A DNA stretch of 53,579 nt from Gammaproteobacteria bacterium (GTDB lineage Bacteria; Pseudomonadota; Gammaproteobacteria; GCA-001735895), in contig JAJDOF010000129.1 of assembly GCA_022340305.1 (NCBI GenBank), positions 1-53,579 of the forward strand. The letters run 5' to 3'. Each line of letters starts with the position of its first letter. Within the stretch, counting starts at the first letter, position 1. The notes under the pieces are model-generated. The model made no database searches, had not been told where the DNA came from, and saw only the letters and a list, made by a program, of their open reading frames with translations. This document shows, in pieces, positions 9,055 to 18,316 of this stretch. A program made the translations under genes and the position numbers.

Positions 9055-9897
9055 ATGCTGCTGAGTATCCTGTTGTTTTCGCTGATGGACGCCTCTGTCA
9101 AATGGCTTGGCGCCTCTTACCCGACCACGCAGATCATGTTCTTCCGTTGCAGCGTTGCCCTCGTCCCGGTGCTGGTAATCATCTACTTGCGTGGTGGTTT
9201 CGGCATACTGCGCACGCAACAGAAAAAGCTGCATTTGCTGCGCAGCCTCATGGGGATCTCGGCGATGGGCCTGGCGTTTTACGCCTTTTCGCGGATGCGA
9301 TTGGCAGAGGCCGTGTCGATACTTCACACGGCGCCCCTGTTCATGACCGCACTATCGGTATTGTTACTGCGTGAAGCCGTGGGCATTCGTCGCTGGTCGG
9401 CGGTATTGCTCGGTTTTACCGGCATGTTGCTGGTGTTACGCCCGGGCAGCGGTATGCTCGAAAGCGGCAGCCTGTTCATGCTCGCCGCGGCATTCCTGAT
9501 CGGCGGCACCACGATCGTTATCCGCCATCTCAGCAAGATCGACGATCCGGTGTGCATTACCTTTTACTTTACCATCACCGGAGTCATCGTCAGTTTACTG
9601 GGCATTATGTTGCAGGGCTGGACAGTTCCAGCGGCAGGCGACCTCGCACTATTGTCGCTGGTCGGTTTGCTGGGCGGGTCAGCGCAATACCTGATGACGC
9701 TCAGCTACCAGCGGCTGGCGATCGCTATCGTCGCGCCGCTCAAGTATCTCACCATCGTATTCAGCGGAGTGATCGGCTACCTGATCTGGGGCGAAATCCC
9801 CGATCTGCAGAGTCTGTTCGGCATTGCCCTGATCATCGCCACCGGCCTTTACACCCTGCACCGTGAACTCACGGTGAAGCCTCGTATTTCCGCATGA
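9055..9897 (+). CDS. DMT-superfamily (EamA) transporter 1
   Basis: This hydrophobic 280-residue protein has about ten predicted membrane segments in two EamA repeats, beginning MLLSILLFSLMDASVKWLGA and ending with a TGLYTLHREL tail. EamA proteins usually export metabolites such as amino acids. The reading frame stays open upstream to the GMC stop, and family members usually have a few residues before the first helix, so the true start may be a non-ATG codon slightly upstream. The stop overlaps the second transporter gene as ATGA, which indicates coupled translation. Substrate unknown. Confidence 0.85.
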   Translation: MLLSILLFSLMDASVKWLGASYPTTQIMFFRCSVALVPVLVIIYLRGGFGILRTQQKKLHLLRSLMGISAMGLAFYAFSRMRLAEAVSILHTAPLFMTALSVLLLREAVGIRRWSAVLLGFTGMLLVLRPGSGMLESGSLFMLAAAFLIGGTTIVIRHLSKIDDPVCITFYFTITGVIVSLLGIMLQGWTVPAAGDLALLSLVGLLGGSAQYLMTLSYQRLAIAIVAPLKYLTIVFSGVIGYLIWGEIPDLQSLFGIALIIATGLYTLHRELTVKPRISA

Positions 9898-10796
9898 GTG
9901 AAGGCTCCCACCTGAAGGCTTATCTACTGCTGGTCGCCACGACCCTGTGCTGGGGTCTGAACGCGATTTTCAGCAAGCTCGCCGTCGATCAGATTACACC
10001 GATGCAGCTGGTGACCTTCCGCTGGCTCGGCGTGGTTATACTGCTGTCGCTATTCGCGCGCAACAAACTGCGCCGCGACTGGCCGGTACTGCGCCAGCAC
10101 CTGCCTTTTCTCTGCCTCATGGGCACTTGCGGATTCACCGCTTTCAACGCCTTTTTTTACGTGGCGGGGCACCACACCAGCGCTATCAATATCGGTATTT
10201 TACAGGGTTCTATTCCGGTTTTCGTGCTGCTCGGCAGCTGGTTGGCCATGCGCCATCGCATCACCCGCCTGCAGGGTCTTGGGGTCGTGTTGACCCTGAT
10301 CGGGGTGATCACCGTCGCCAGCGGCGGCGATCTGCGCGAATTGCTCAACCTGGCGGTCAACAGGGGCGATCTGTTCATGCTCGTCGCCTGCTTTTTTTAC
10401 GCGGCCTACTCCGTAGGCCTGAGCCGTCGGCCGCGGGTCAGCGCGCTCGCCCTGTTCGCGGTAATGGCGGCGGTCGCCTGGCTGGTTTCGATACCGCTGG
10501 TGATGATCGAGACCTGGCTGCTGGGCTGGCGCTGGCCATCCACCAACGGCTGGATAATTGCCGGGCTGGTGACCTTGTTACCGTCGCTGGTGGCACAGAT
10601 TTTCTTCATTCAGGGGGTCGGCTTGATCGGACCCGGTCGGGCCGGGGTATTTGTCAACCTGGTTCCGGTCTTCGCCTCGGTCATGGCGATATTATTTCTC
10701 GGTGAAAGCTTCGAACTCCATCACGCACTATCGCTGCTGCTGGTGCTTGGGGGTATCGGTCTATCCGAGCTGGGCCGCGCCCGGCCGCAGCTATAA
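9894..10796 (+). CDS. DMT-superfamily (EamA) transporter 2
   Basis: This is a 300-residue inner-membrane protein with about ten hydrophobic helices and two EamA repeats. Recognisable pieces are TTLCWGLNAIFSKLAVDQITP at the first helix, TAFNAFFYVAGHHTSAINI in the middle of repeat one, and GPGRAGVFVNLVPVFASVMAILFLGE in repeat two, the typical EamA end. Its ATG overlaps the stop of transporter 1. The two proteins differ clearly in sequence, so they are not a recent duplication; they could act separately or as a pair. Substrate unknown. Confidence 0.88.
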   Translation: MSEGSHLKAYLLLVATTLCWGLNAIFSKLAVDQITPMQLVTFRWLGVVILLSLFARNKLRRDWPVLRQHLPFLCLMGTCGFTAFNAFFYVAGHHTSAINIGILQGSIPVFVLLGSWLAMRHRITRLQGLGVVLTLIGVITVASGGDLRELLNLAVNRGDLFMLVACFFYAAYSVGLSRRPRVSALALFAVMAAVAWLVSIPLVMIETWLLGWRWPSTNGWIIAGLVTLLPSLVAQIFFIQGVGLIGPGRAGVFVNLVPVFASVMAILFLGESFELHHALSLLLVLGGIGLSELGRARPQL

Positions 10797-10955
10797 AACT
10801 GCGCAGACGTCGCTGAAGCCACAGCTGTCAATACCACTATCAACGGCGGGGTAGCGGCTTACCAGATTGAAATCCGCAATCGGGTCGCTTGTTTGTGATG
10901 ATGATAGATGAATCAGTGAGCAGCGAAGAGAATCGGCTAAACGCAACAACTGTGT

Positions 10956-11888
10956 TTACGCGTCGTCGATCTCGGCGGGCACCATGCCGAGTGATTCCAT
11001 GACTTCGAACACCAGGTCATCGGCAACCTGACAGGCCGCTGCAATCTGCTCGATCGAGACCTGGCCCATGTCCCAGTTGGGGATGTCATCCAGGATGGCA
11101 AGCGTTTCCGAGTCGTCGAGCGGAGGCACGTATTCGCTGAGACGATTAGCAAGGTAGACCAGATGGGTCGCGCGACGATTAGGCCCGTCGTGCACGGTTT
11201 CATTATGAAAGCGGGCACATTCGACCAGGATATCGGGTAGACCCCAATGCTGCATCAAGGCCGCGCCGACCGCAGTGTGAGTCAGGCCGACCTGCGATAA
11301 TTCAGCACTGAGCTCGTCGATTCGACGCCGAATCATGGTTTCCTCGGCTGCAAGCATTTGCTGGGGGAAGCGTTCGATCAACATCAGCTTGCCGATATCA
11401 TGCAGCAAGCCCGCAGTAAACATCGCCTCGGGCTCTTCGATACCATCGGTATAATCAGCCAACTGGCGCGCGATAAGCGCCGTCTTGATACTGTGTTGCC
11501 AGAAAGCCTGTATCGAGAACGCGGGATTCTCTCCAGCCTCGAATACGCTACCCAACACCGAGCCAATCAGGACATGCTTGCAACGCGCACGACCCAGCAG
11601 GTTCACGGCTAAAGTTACCGAGGTAATCTGCCCGGGCAAACCGTAATAACTGCTGTTGACCAGTTTCAGGATACGCGAGGTAATTGCGGGATCATTCTGT
11701 ATGGTGCTGCCGATCTGAGCAAGGCTACAACTGCGATCGTCGAGTTGCTCGGAGACACGCTTAAAGGCTGCCGGCAAGCTAGGAAGGACCTGGCCATTTC
11801 CGATCAGTTGGTCGAGCGTCACCGGCTCAAAAATGTCGCGTTCGGCATTGGATAACATGACAATGAGCATAGCAGAGATACTCTCCAT
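10956..11888 (-). CDS. HDOD-domain signalling protein
   Basis: The protein is an HDOD domain (about residues 20-215), a non-enzymatic relative of HD phosphohydrolases found in many proteobacterial signalling proteins. Visible marks are LPSLPAAFKRVSEQLDD, IQNDPAITSRILKLVNSSYYG, the AVNLLGRARCKHVLIGSVLG helix, and the pseudo-HD segment GLLHDIGKLMLIERFP followed by a HWGLPDILVECARFHNE stretch. I start at the ATG at 11888 because it has a G-rich Shine-Dalgarno sequence seven bases upstream; ATGs at 11870 and 11858 are also possible, while the open frame reaches 11957. It stands alone with no partner gene, so the pathway cannot be named. Confidence 0.88.
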   Translation of the reverse strand: MESISAMLIVMLSNAERDIFEPVTLDQLIGNGQVLPSLPAAFKRVSEQLDDRSCSLAQIGSTIQNDPAITSRILKLVNSSYYGLPGQITSVTLAVNLLGRARCKHVLIGSVLGSVFEAGENPAFSIQAFWQHSIKTALIARQLADYTDGIEEPEAMFTAGLLHDIGKLMLIERFPQQMLAAEETMIRRRIDELSAELSQVGLTHTAVGAALMQHWGLPDILVECARFHNETVHDGPNRRATHLVYLANRLSEYVPPLDDSETLAILDDIPNWDMGQVSIEQIAAACQVADDLVFEVMESLGMVPAEIDDA

Positions 11889-11977
11889 TACGCCCCCAAA
11901 ATGGCAGACTATGACAGAAGTCACAATCGCATATCCCTGCCCGCCAGGAAGCGGCAAGTGTCACATTTTCTGCTACG

Positions 11978-12262
11978 CTATATTCTCTCGTAACAAGCCA
12001 CGCGTTTGTCGGCGACCCAATCACGTACCGTCGCATCGAAGCCACTGAAATGCGCTGAAGCCAGGTGCGTATCAAAGGCACTGCGGTCACTGTAAACCTC
12101 GTAAAGCAACACGAAATCCGCTCGATCAGGATCGATGCAGACATCGAAGACGTGGCAGCCAGGCTCACCAGCAAGCGAATCCCGGGCCTGCTGTCGAACG
12201 CGCTCGCGAAAGCTCACCGCAAGCCCTGGCTTGATGTTAAATTCGACTATGACCACATACAT
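11978..12262 (-). CDS. Antibiotic-biosynthesis-monooxygenase (ABM/YgiN-like) protein
   Basis: This 94-residue protein matches the ABM dimeric alpha-beta barrel family: an opening strand MYVVIVEFNIKPG, then SFRERVRQQARDSLAGEPGCHVFDV, a strand DFVLLYEVYSDRSAFDTHLAS with the family's conserved His, and a closing strand. Members include the quinol monooxygenase YgiN and haem-degrading proteins. A GAGG Shine-Dalgarno sequence precedes the ATG at 12262. The gene is transcribed towards the HDOD gene but 90 bases separate them. The actual substrate is not predictable. Confidence 0.85.
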   Translation of the reverse strand: MYVVIVEFNIKPGLAVSFRERVRQQARDSLAGEPGCHVFDVCIDPDRADFVLLYEVYSDRSAFDTHLASAHFSGFDATVRDWVADKRVACYERI

Positions 12263-12400
12263 GAAAATCCTCGCTTGCGACGCGGGTAACGCTAAAATCG
12301 CCGGTAATAATACCGCGCGGAATACTCGTGCCTGCAGAATGATTTCTGCCGCAGTTACAGCCGCTAATTTTACCCGGCAGAGATAAACCAGTTGACCGTC

Positions 12401-13492
12401 TCATAATAGTGTCAGCAACTCCCGGGTGACCGCCCGGGTGCCCATATTGCCACCAAATTCGAGTGGCCGAATTCTATTTTGAGCAAAGCCCTGATACACG
12501 GCCGCATCGATCAAGCCGGCGGCATCGAGCAGCGCGGGCCGATCGGTTTTTTGCGCCAGGTATTCCAGCATCAATGCGGCGCTCAGAATAGCGGCCAGCG
12601 GATTGGCCCTGTCTGCGCCCATGATATCGGGCGCGCTACCGTGGGCGGGCTGAAACAGGCCGGTGTGATCGCCAATTTCGGCGCAGGCCGCCATACCCAT
12701 ACCGCCCACCAACCCGCCCGCCAGATCTGAGAGGATATCGCCAAACATGTTTTCGGTAACCAGCACGTCGAATTCCCAGGGCCGGCGAATAAGATCCAGC
12801 GCCTGTGCATCGACATAGTTATAGTCAGTTGTAATATCGGGATAATCGGACGCGATCTCATCGTAAATCTGTCGAAAAAAAGCCATCGAGACAAACACGT
12901 TGGCCTTATCGACACAGGTCAGCTTACCGGGGCTACCCCGCTGCTTGCGTTTACGCGCGAGCTCAAAGCCGAAGCGATGCAATTTTTCGGTGGTGCTGCG
13001 GGTGATGCGCAACACGTCGCGCACTTCCTGGTCATCGATCACTTCGCTGCGGCCATGCACGGCGGCCGAATAGAACAGGCCTTCAGTCGATTCGCGCAAA
13101 ATGACCAGATCGATATCGCGGGCGCGTGGGTCGGCCAGGCGCTGTGGCGCATTCGGATACGCGCGCACCGGGCGCACCCCGGCATAGAGTTGATAGATAT
13201 CGCGCAGGCGCAAGTGTGGAGAGATCTCGGTGCCGTCGGCGTGGCGAATGGTCGGTAAGCCGATAGCACCGAGAAAGATGGCGTCGGCCTGGCCGGCAGC
13301 CTGTTCGCCACCCGTTTCGATATCGCGACCGGTCTCACTGAAATAGCCGGCACCGGCCGCGATCTCTCGATAACTGATCCGGGTCTGGCCTGTCTTCTGC
13401 AGTGCTGCGTCGAGCAACGCAAGCGCCGCTTCGCTGACGTCGACACCAATGCCATCACCCTTTATCAACGCAACCTGTAGGCTTTGACCCAT
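12401..13492 (-). CDS. Isocitrate/isopropylmalate dehydrogenase-family enzyme
   Basis: This 363-residue enzyme belongs to the beta-decarboxylating NAD(P)-dependent dehydrogenases. It shows IKGDGIGVDVSEAAL at the start, the GAIGLP loop, an arginine-rich substrate region (LRLRDIYQLYAGVRPVRAY), RESTEGLFY, the catalytic lysine/aspartate segment (CVDKANVFVSMAFF), and the metal-binding signature VTENMFGDILSDLAGGLVGG. AHGSAPDIMG matches the cofactor loop. It differs from LeuB proper and may act on tartrate, isocitrate or an isopropylmalate-like substrate; no leuA, leuC or leuD genes are adjacent. A GAGAG Shine-Dalgarno sequence lies before the ATG. Confidence 0.88.
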   Translation of the reverse strand: MGQSLQVALIKGDGIGVDVSEAALALLDAALQKTGQTRISYREIAAGAGYFSETGRDIETGGEQAAGQADAIFLGAIGLPTIRHADGTEISPHLRLRDIYQLYAGVRPVRAYPNAPQRLADPRARDIDLVILRESTEGLFYSAAVHGRSEVIDDQEVRDVLRITRSTTEKLHRFGFELARKRKQRGSPGKLTCVDKANVFVSMAFFRQIYDEIASDYPDITTDYNYVDAQALDLIRRPWEFDVLVTENMFGDILSDLAGGLVGGMGMAACAEIGDHTGLFQPAHGSAPDIMGADRANPLAAILSAALMLEYLAQKTDRPALLDAAGLIDAAVYQGFAQNRIRPLEFGGNMGTRAVTRELLTLL

Positions 13493-13829
13493 TTACTCTC
13501 TCAGACCAAATTCGAGCATTATATATTAACAGTGGTTGGGCAAAAGCACGGGGCAAATGGGCAATGGCAGGTCAACAATAGCAGCCGAGCGGCATGACAT
13601 GGCAGATGAAGTTAACGCGTTTCTGACCCGCGCGCGGTAAGTGCCCGGTGATCGGGCCGGTTGCCGCTATTGGCGAACCTGTTAGCCCCCTGGCGGCCGC
13701 GGTTATCCCCGCAACTCGAGTCTGCGCCGATCTGCAAGGCGACTAATCCAATCCCCCGCTACGCTAATTACCGCTAACGAACCGTCAACGGTTCGCTTGT
13801 AAAGCGGTATTCAGCAAGCAGAAACCGGA
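13493..13829. other. Intergenic, no gene recognised
   Basis: This stretch separates the isopropylmalate-dehydrogenase-family gene from the 38-residue lysine-rich gene. I see no convincing coding sequence, RNA gene or repeat. It should contain the promoter of the dehydrogenase gene, but no clear -35/-10 pair stands out. Confidence 0.5.
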
Positions 13830-13946
13830 TCAGTTGCCGAGGACATTTTTCGTGTCCTTCTTGTCGTGCTTCGCCGCTTTCTTCTCTTTTGGCGAAAGCA
13901 CCGGTTTTTTCTTGGTATCGCGTTTATTCTTGTGTTCTTTACTCAT
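13830..13946 (-). CDS. Small lysine-rich cytoplasmic protein, 38 residues
   Basis: A very short gene begins at the ATG at 13946 with a strong Shine-Dalgarno sequence (CCAGGAGT, eight bases before the ATG) and ends with TGA at 13830. The product opens MSKEHKNKRDTKKKPVLSPK and ends TKNVLGN; about a third of it is lysine. There is no hydrophobic segment, so it is cytoplasmic and probably disordered, possibly nucleic-acid associated. Small basic proteins opening MSKEHKNKRE..KKKP are familiar to me from other gammaproteobacteria as unnamed hypotheticals. No function is assigned. Confidence 0.8.
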   Translation of the reverse strand: MSKEHKNKRDTKKKPVLSPKEKKAAKHDKKDTKNVLGN

Positions 13947-14720
13947 GTCGTTTACTCCTGGTAATGAACTGGACCGTTTATAGATCCGCCAGGGCCTGGC
14001 TTCAGACCCGTTATAGCTTTTCGAAAACCGGCAACTGCTGAGCGCTATTGAGACTGGTAGTCCGTCCTGTGGGACTGGTGGCCCAAACCGCTATACAGCG
14101 ATAACCGGGGTTGTCGGTGACGTCATCCATCGCTTGTTGCCACGCGTGGATTTCTGGATGTCATGGGTGGTAGGTGACGAGCAGTTTATCACAGCGAGGC
14201 GCCTGACTGCGCGCTATTCGTATCGGGCCGACCCTGCCGGGAATGCGCCGGGGTGCGCCAGTGCCGCAAAGCACATGGAAAACCGGGCAATCGCTGGTCG
14301 ATATCGATGACCCTGTGGTTCTCATATGATCCCGCTCACGGCAAAGATTATGCAGCATGGCAATCGTTACCGATATTCTGAAACGCCTTGATCGTCTTGC
14401 AACATTCGCTTGAGCGTGGATTATTCTAATGAAAATCAACTATTTAACTACTACATGCTGCGCCTGGAATATATTGTCAGGTAATTTACCCTGTTCATTG
14501 AGTTGTGATGCGAAAGCGCCACCACCCTGGCAGGAATCGATCCTGTCGAGGTACTGGAGCCGTGAAAAGAATGCCGATCAATAATTGGTTACTTGCAGAT
14601 CAGTTCTCCGACAAGCCCGGCGTGCTAACAGCCCGATTGCACCATGAGCTTGTCGGCCAGGATCATGGAATCCCGACGGGTCGAAGCGATGCTAATTCGC
14701 ATATCTGGATAAATTGAGTG
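13947..14720. other. Intergenic, no gene recognised
   Basis: Short open frames occur on both strands (for example 14161-14439 minus and 14505-14717 plus), but none has a ribosome binding site plus a protein-like composition that I would trust. No RNA gene or repeat was recognised. Confidence 0.45.
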
Positions 14721-15044
14721 ATGAAGCCATTCTGCCCCTGGTGTCGATTGTCTCTGGATCCAGGCTTTGTCCGGAATCTGGGAAAATACCCGGAACCCTG
14801 TCCACGCTGTGGAAAACCAATTCGTGTTTCAATACTGCAGGTTCTCTTCATTGTGTTTGCGCTGCTACCGCTTATTGCGCTTACCCTCTTTCTATCCAGG
14901 ACGGCTTTCGACTATGGATCAGTCGCACTATCCGCATTTGCTATTATCGCTGGCCTACTGCTGTCGATTTACCTGCAGCGATTCATACCGACAATTCACG
15001 GCCCATCCAGGGGAGGCAGCTCTGCAACCTCAAACGACGCTTAA
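14721..15044 (+). CDS. Small zinc-ribbon membrane protein
   Basis: This protein of about 107 residues begins MKPFCPWCRLSLDPG and soon shows a second cysteine pair, CPRCGKPIRVS, so two CXXC knuckles form a likely zinc ribbon. Two hydrophobic helices follow (QVLFIVFALLPLIALTLFL and ALSAFAIIAGLLLSIYL), then a short serine-rich tail. An in-frame GTG at 14718 directly before the ATG is an alternative start. Such ribbon-plus-two-helix proteins are common, unnamed inner-membrane proteins. No homologue is recognised and the neighbours give no clue to its job. Confidence 0.65.
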   Translation: MKPFCPWCRLSLDPGFVRNLGKYPEPCPRCGKPIRVSILQVLFIVFALLPLIALTLFLSRTAFDYGSVALSAFAIIAGLLLSIYLQRFIPTIHGPSRGGSSATSNDA

Positions 15045-15197
15045 CAAATCCCGGTAGTCTATGTGGCAAAACCCGCCGCGGTCGAAAATCGCTACTGGTA
15101 AAATCAATTAAGGGCCAGCCGGGAAGATTTACATCTTAATTTGGAAGTCATTGCCTGATTGTGTAGGATTAATCGAATAAAACGGGGAGTGGAGACA

Positions 15198-16547
15198 ATG
15201 CAAAAAGATCAATGGGGATACGCTGTAACCACGAAAAATTCGCAAGCGGTGGAGGCCCTGGATCGGGCTTTTAACGGCTATTTTCATTTTCGCACCGATG
15301 CCATCAAGAATCTCGACACGGCCATTACAGAAGACCCTCGGTTTGCCCTGCCCCATATCGCCAGGGGTATCTTGCTGGAAAGTCTGAAGAAACCGGAGTT
15401 ACATCCCATGGCCTTTGGTGAACTTGAAGCCGCAAAAAATGCCCGAATGCCTGCCTCCGCCCGCGAAATCCATTACCTGTCGGCTCTTGAAGCCGCATTG
15501 GCGGGTCAGGTCACCGCAGCCGTCACCCACTATCAGCAAATCGTAAACGACCATCCTCATGATCTGTTCGCGATGCGACTTGCTCAGTCCGAGTTATTCT
15601 GGATTGGCGAGGTCGCCTGGATGCGAGACATATCCGAGCGTGCGGCTGCGCACTGGAGCGCTGATGTCCCCGGTTATTCGGCCTATCTCTCAATTCGTGC
15701 TTTCGGACTTGAAGAAAATGGTGATTCCGGACCTGCCGAGAAATGCGGCCGCGAGGCAGTAGAAATCGACCCCACAGACTGCTGGGGAGCACATGCTGTT
15801 GCTCATGTGCAGATTATGCAGGGACGTCTTGACGATGGGATTGCGTGGTTAACGGGTCTGAAGGGTAATTGGTCGGCGGCAAATCACATCGTCCATCACC
15901 TGTGGTGGCATCTGGCGCTATTCCAGGCAGAGCGCGGTGATTACGCGGCGGCACTGGACGTTTATGACAATCGACTCCGCGACCTGGACTCACCCTTGAT
16001 GCAGGCTATGCCGGACTTCTATGTCGATATTCAAAACGACACTGCGTTGTTACAGCGACTCGAGCTTCGTGGTGTCGAAATTGGCGACCGATGGGCCCCG
16101 GTTGCCAATTTGGCAAAGGCCCGAATCGGTAACCACTGTAGTCCTTTCACGAGTGCCCATTGCGCCCTGGCCTTGGCGGCCAGCGGCAGATTTGACGAAG
16201 CCAGGGAATTGATTAGTCGTATTCGGGACTTCGTTGCCGAGGACAAGGGGCCGCTAGGGGCCAGATATGCAATGGCGGTGTTACCCGCGAGCGAAGCCGC
16301 AGTCGCCCATCGCATGAATGAGCATCAGCAAGTCATTGACGTATTGTTACCTGCGCGAAGAAATCTATGGCAGATGGGTGGTAGCCATGCACAGCGCGAT
16401 CTATTTTTGCAGCTACTTGTCGATTCTGCGATGAAATTGGGGCGTAGAGACATTCTTATTATGCTTCTCGACGAAATTCAAGCACTGGGATTCGATCATC
16501 TTACTGAGCGATCAAGCTACGCCGACGCAGTCGCCATGACTCACTAG
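15198..16547 (+). CDS. Tetratricopeptide-repeat protein of the TTC38 type
   Basis: The ATG at 15198 is preceded by a strong GGGGAGTGGAG ribosome binding site, so I prefer it to the earlier in-frame codon at 15159. The 449-residue product is soluble and alpha-helical, with TPR-like pairs such as ALPHIARGILLE and AAVTHYQQIVNDHPHDLFAMRLAQ. The segments WGAHAVAHVQIMQGRLDDGIAWL and HHLWWHLALFQAERGD are typical of the TTC38 family, found from bacteria to animals and without established function. It stands alone in the window. No signal peptide is seen, so it is probably cytoplasmic. Confidence 0.85.
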   Translation: MQKDQWGYAVTTKNSQAVEALDRAFNGYFHFRTDAIKNLDTAITEDPRFALPHIARGILLESLKKPELHPMAFGELEAAKNARMPASAREIHYLSALEAALAGQVTAAVTHYQQIVNDHPHDLFAMRLAQSELFWIGEVAWMRDISERAAAHWSADVPGYSAYLSIRAFGLEENGDSGPAEKCGREAVEIDPTDCWGAHAVAHVQIMQGRLDDGIAWLTGLKGNWSAANHIVHHLWWHLALFQAERGDYAAALDVYDNRLRDLDSPLMQAMPDFYVDIQNDTALLQRLELRGVEIGDRWAPVANLAKARIGNHCSPFTSAHCALALAASGRFDEARELISRIRDFVAEDKGPLGARYAMAVLPASEAAVAHRMNEHQQVIDVLLPARRNLWQMGGSHAQRDLFLQLLVDSAMKLGRRDILIMLLDEIQALGFDHLTERSSYADAVAMTH

Positions 16548-16664
16548 CAGATCTGCGGACAACTGAAGTTCAGTATTCGCCAGAGATTGCTACCTGCCCG
16601 GGTCCTTTGAGGGTTCGCTAGCAGCAAGTCAGGCACATGGATTTTATGAAATTATACGTCTGGT

Positions 16665-16778
16665 GAATTACGGGGCCAGTTGATACACGATCAACGGGAA
16701 GCCATCAAATTAAACACCCTGGCCATACGCCACACGATGTATTGCGATAACTACAGTAATTTAAAGCCGATGCGCTGA
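16665..16778 (+). pseudogene. Decayed 3' remnant of an IS transposase
   Basis: Read in the plus direction, this stretch encodes a C-terminal piece (RGQLIHDQREAIKLNTLAIR, ending NLKPMR-stop) that aligns with the end of the transposase fragment at 51883-52200 (RGQKMLDQWETIKLNTLAMR, ending NLNPMS-stop). Upstream of it the match continues only after a frame change, so the copy is frameshifted and truncated. It is the footprint of an old insertion sequence of the same type. Confidence 0.75.
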
Positions 16779-16873
16779 AGTGTCACCTGGATTCGCCGGC
16801 CACCTGTCCAACCTGGTTTGACGACGTACCTATTGACCTGGAATTCGATACAGCGAGAATTGTCTCGCCGCGA

Positions 16874-17521
16874 TCAACCATACAATAATGCTGCCTCTGT
16901 CCGGTTCTTGGCATTTAATTTTGACAGAATTGAACTGACATGAAATTTGACCGTGCGCGGACTAATGATTAAATCCTGCGCTATTTCCTTATTCGATTTA
17001 CCCACTGAAAGTAATTTAGCGACTTCTTCCTCACGCGCACTGAGCAATGTTTTCGACCGAGCTTGAGACTTCACCATATTCGCTAACACGGCATTCGTTA
17101 CGCAGGATGACATGTGGCTACCACCATTGAATACCGTATGAACTGTATCGATGAGTTCTTGCGTCGTAAAATCATGCTTGCACTGAAAGCCTTTGATCCC
17201 CATTTCGATAGCTTCGACTAACAGGTCTGAGTTGGCACAATCGTTTAAGGCAACAATCTTCAGGTCTGGAATCAATTTGCAGAGGTCACGTAAATATCCA
17301 ATAACCGATAATCCGTTTTCCTCGAAGTCCGTCAGAACGATATCCAACTCATTGCGGGAAGCCTCATCTTTACCGCGATATTCCTGAACGAGTTCTTTCG
17401 TCGACGAAGCCAGGGAAACAATTCTCACCTCCGCCTGTGAACTGAGTATATCCCTGATTCCATGCCTTATGACTGGACTACTATCGCAAATAGTAACGTG
17501 TATGGCTGAAGAGTTTTTCAT
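16874..17521 (-). CDS. LuxR/NarL-type response regulator
   Basis: This 215-residue protein has an N-terminal receiver domain (HVTICDSSPVIRHGIRDILS, phosphoacceptor Asp65 in IVLTDFE, and a KGFQCKHD segment at the usual lysine) and a C-terminal LuxR-type helix-turn-helix (LLSAREEEVAKLLSVGKSNK followed by EIAQDLIISPRTVKFHVSSI). It should bind DNA as a dimer after phosphorylation. No histidine kinase gene lies next to it, so it is an orphan; the kinases at 41372 and 49135 are more than 24 kb away. The gene is AT-richer than its neighbours by eye. Confidence 0.92.
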   Translation of the reverse strand: MKNSSAIHVTICDSSPVIRHGIRDILSSQAEVRIVSLASSTKELVQEYRGKDEASRNELDIVLTDFEENGLSVIGYLRDLCKLIPDLKIVALNDCANSDLLVEAIEMGIKGFQCKHDFTTQELIDTVHTVFNGGSHMSSCVTNAVLANMVKSQARSKTLLSAREEEVAKLLSVGKSNKEIAQDLIISPRTVKFHVSSILSKLNAKNRTEAALLYG

Positions 17522-18248
17522 ATTATTGACCGCATATTATTTTCAGATATTCTTGCACCCACTAGCAAAACTGATTTCGAAACGTTCTTTTTTTTCTCGT
17601 CTATTTCCAACTTTATTGATCTGGATCTAAAACTGCGGCTGGAAATTCCTGCAATTTTATAATGTCCTGTGGCGCTGGTCATCCCCTAAACAGGGTATAT
17701 GTGCACCAGTTATATGCTTACTGTGAATTGACGATAAGACAGATTTGATATCACCGGTTCCCTGGAATAACGTAACTTATTTTGCGCAGATATTTTGGGA
17801 TTGTGATCACGCCCTGGTCAGCCTGCGTTCGAAAACGCAAACAAACAACAACGGGGGAATGCGGTGTATGAAATCGCATCCTGCTGCCCCTGCCACAACA
17901 CAGTCAACCGATCGATAGAGAAGGTAGAACCATCGGCTTTGAAGCGAGATTTAACGCCGTGCTCGCAGATCAGGTTCTGAGTTCCCTGTCTATATTCAAT
18001 GGCAACTTTGCGCCACGGCTATTGAATGTGCGCCATGGGGATTCGGGCTTCGCCGTCCCCATCCGCGTATTCTCAAGCCAGAGAAAACTTTAGCCGAGGC
18101 CGGCAGACGGTTCACCTGCTGCGTGCTTAACCAGCACCGGGCCGAGACAAATGCAAATATCAGGGTCAGCGCGAAGGTTGGCTGGAAACGATTCTGCCAA
18201 TTCTGCGCTATACCAGGCAGAGGTGTCGGCAGTAAAAAACGGTTGGGC
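17522..18248. other. Intergenic, no gene recognised
   Basis: This stretch lies between the response-regulator gene and the terminator of the peroxidase gene. Short frames exist, including a plus-strand run ending near 18093, but none was recognised. The first 150 bases should contain the promoter of the response regulator. Confidence 0.45.
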
Positions 18249-18283
18249 AAAAAAAAGGATCGGTGTGAACTTCACACCGATCC
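18249..18283 (-). terminator. Rho-independent terminator of the peroxidase gene
   Basis: A perfect 13-base inverted repeat (18257-18269 against 18271-18283, core GATCGGTGTGAA) is followed, in the minus direction, by eight T residues at 18256-18249. It begins 34 bases after the peroxidase stop codon. Confidence 0.93.
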
Positions 18284-18316
18284 TCGTACTGCTACTACTT
18301 GTGGTAAATCAGGCTC

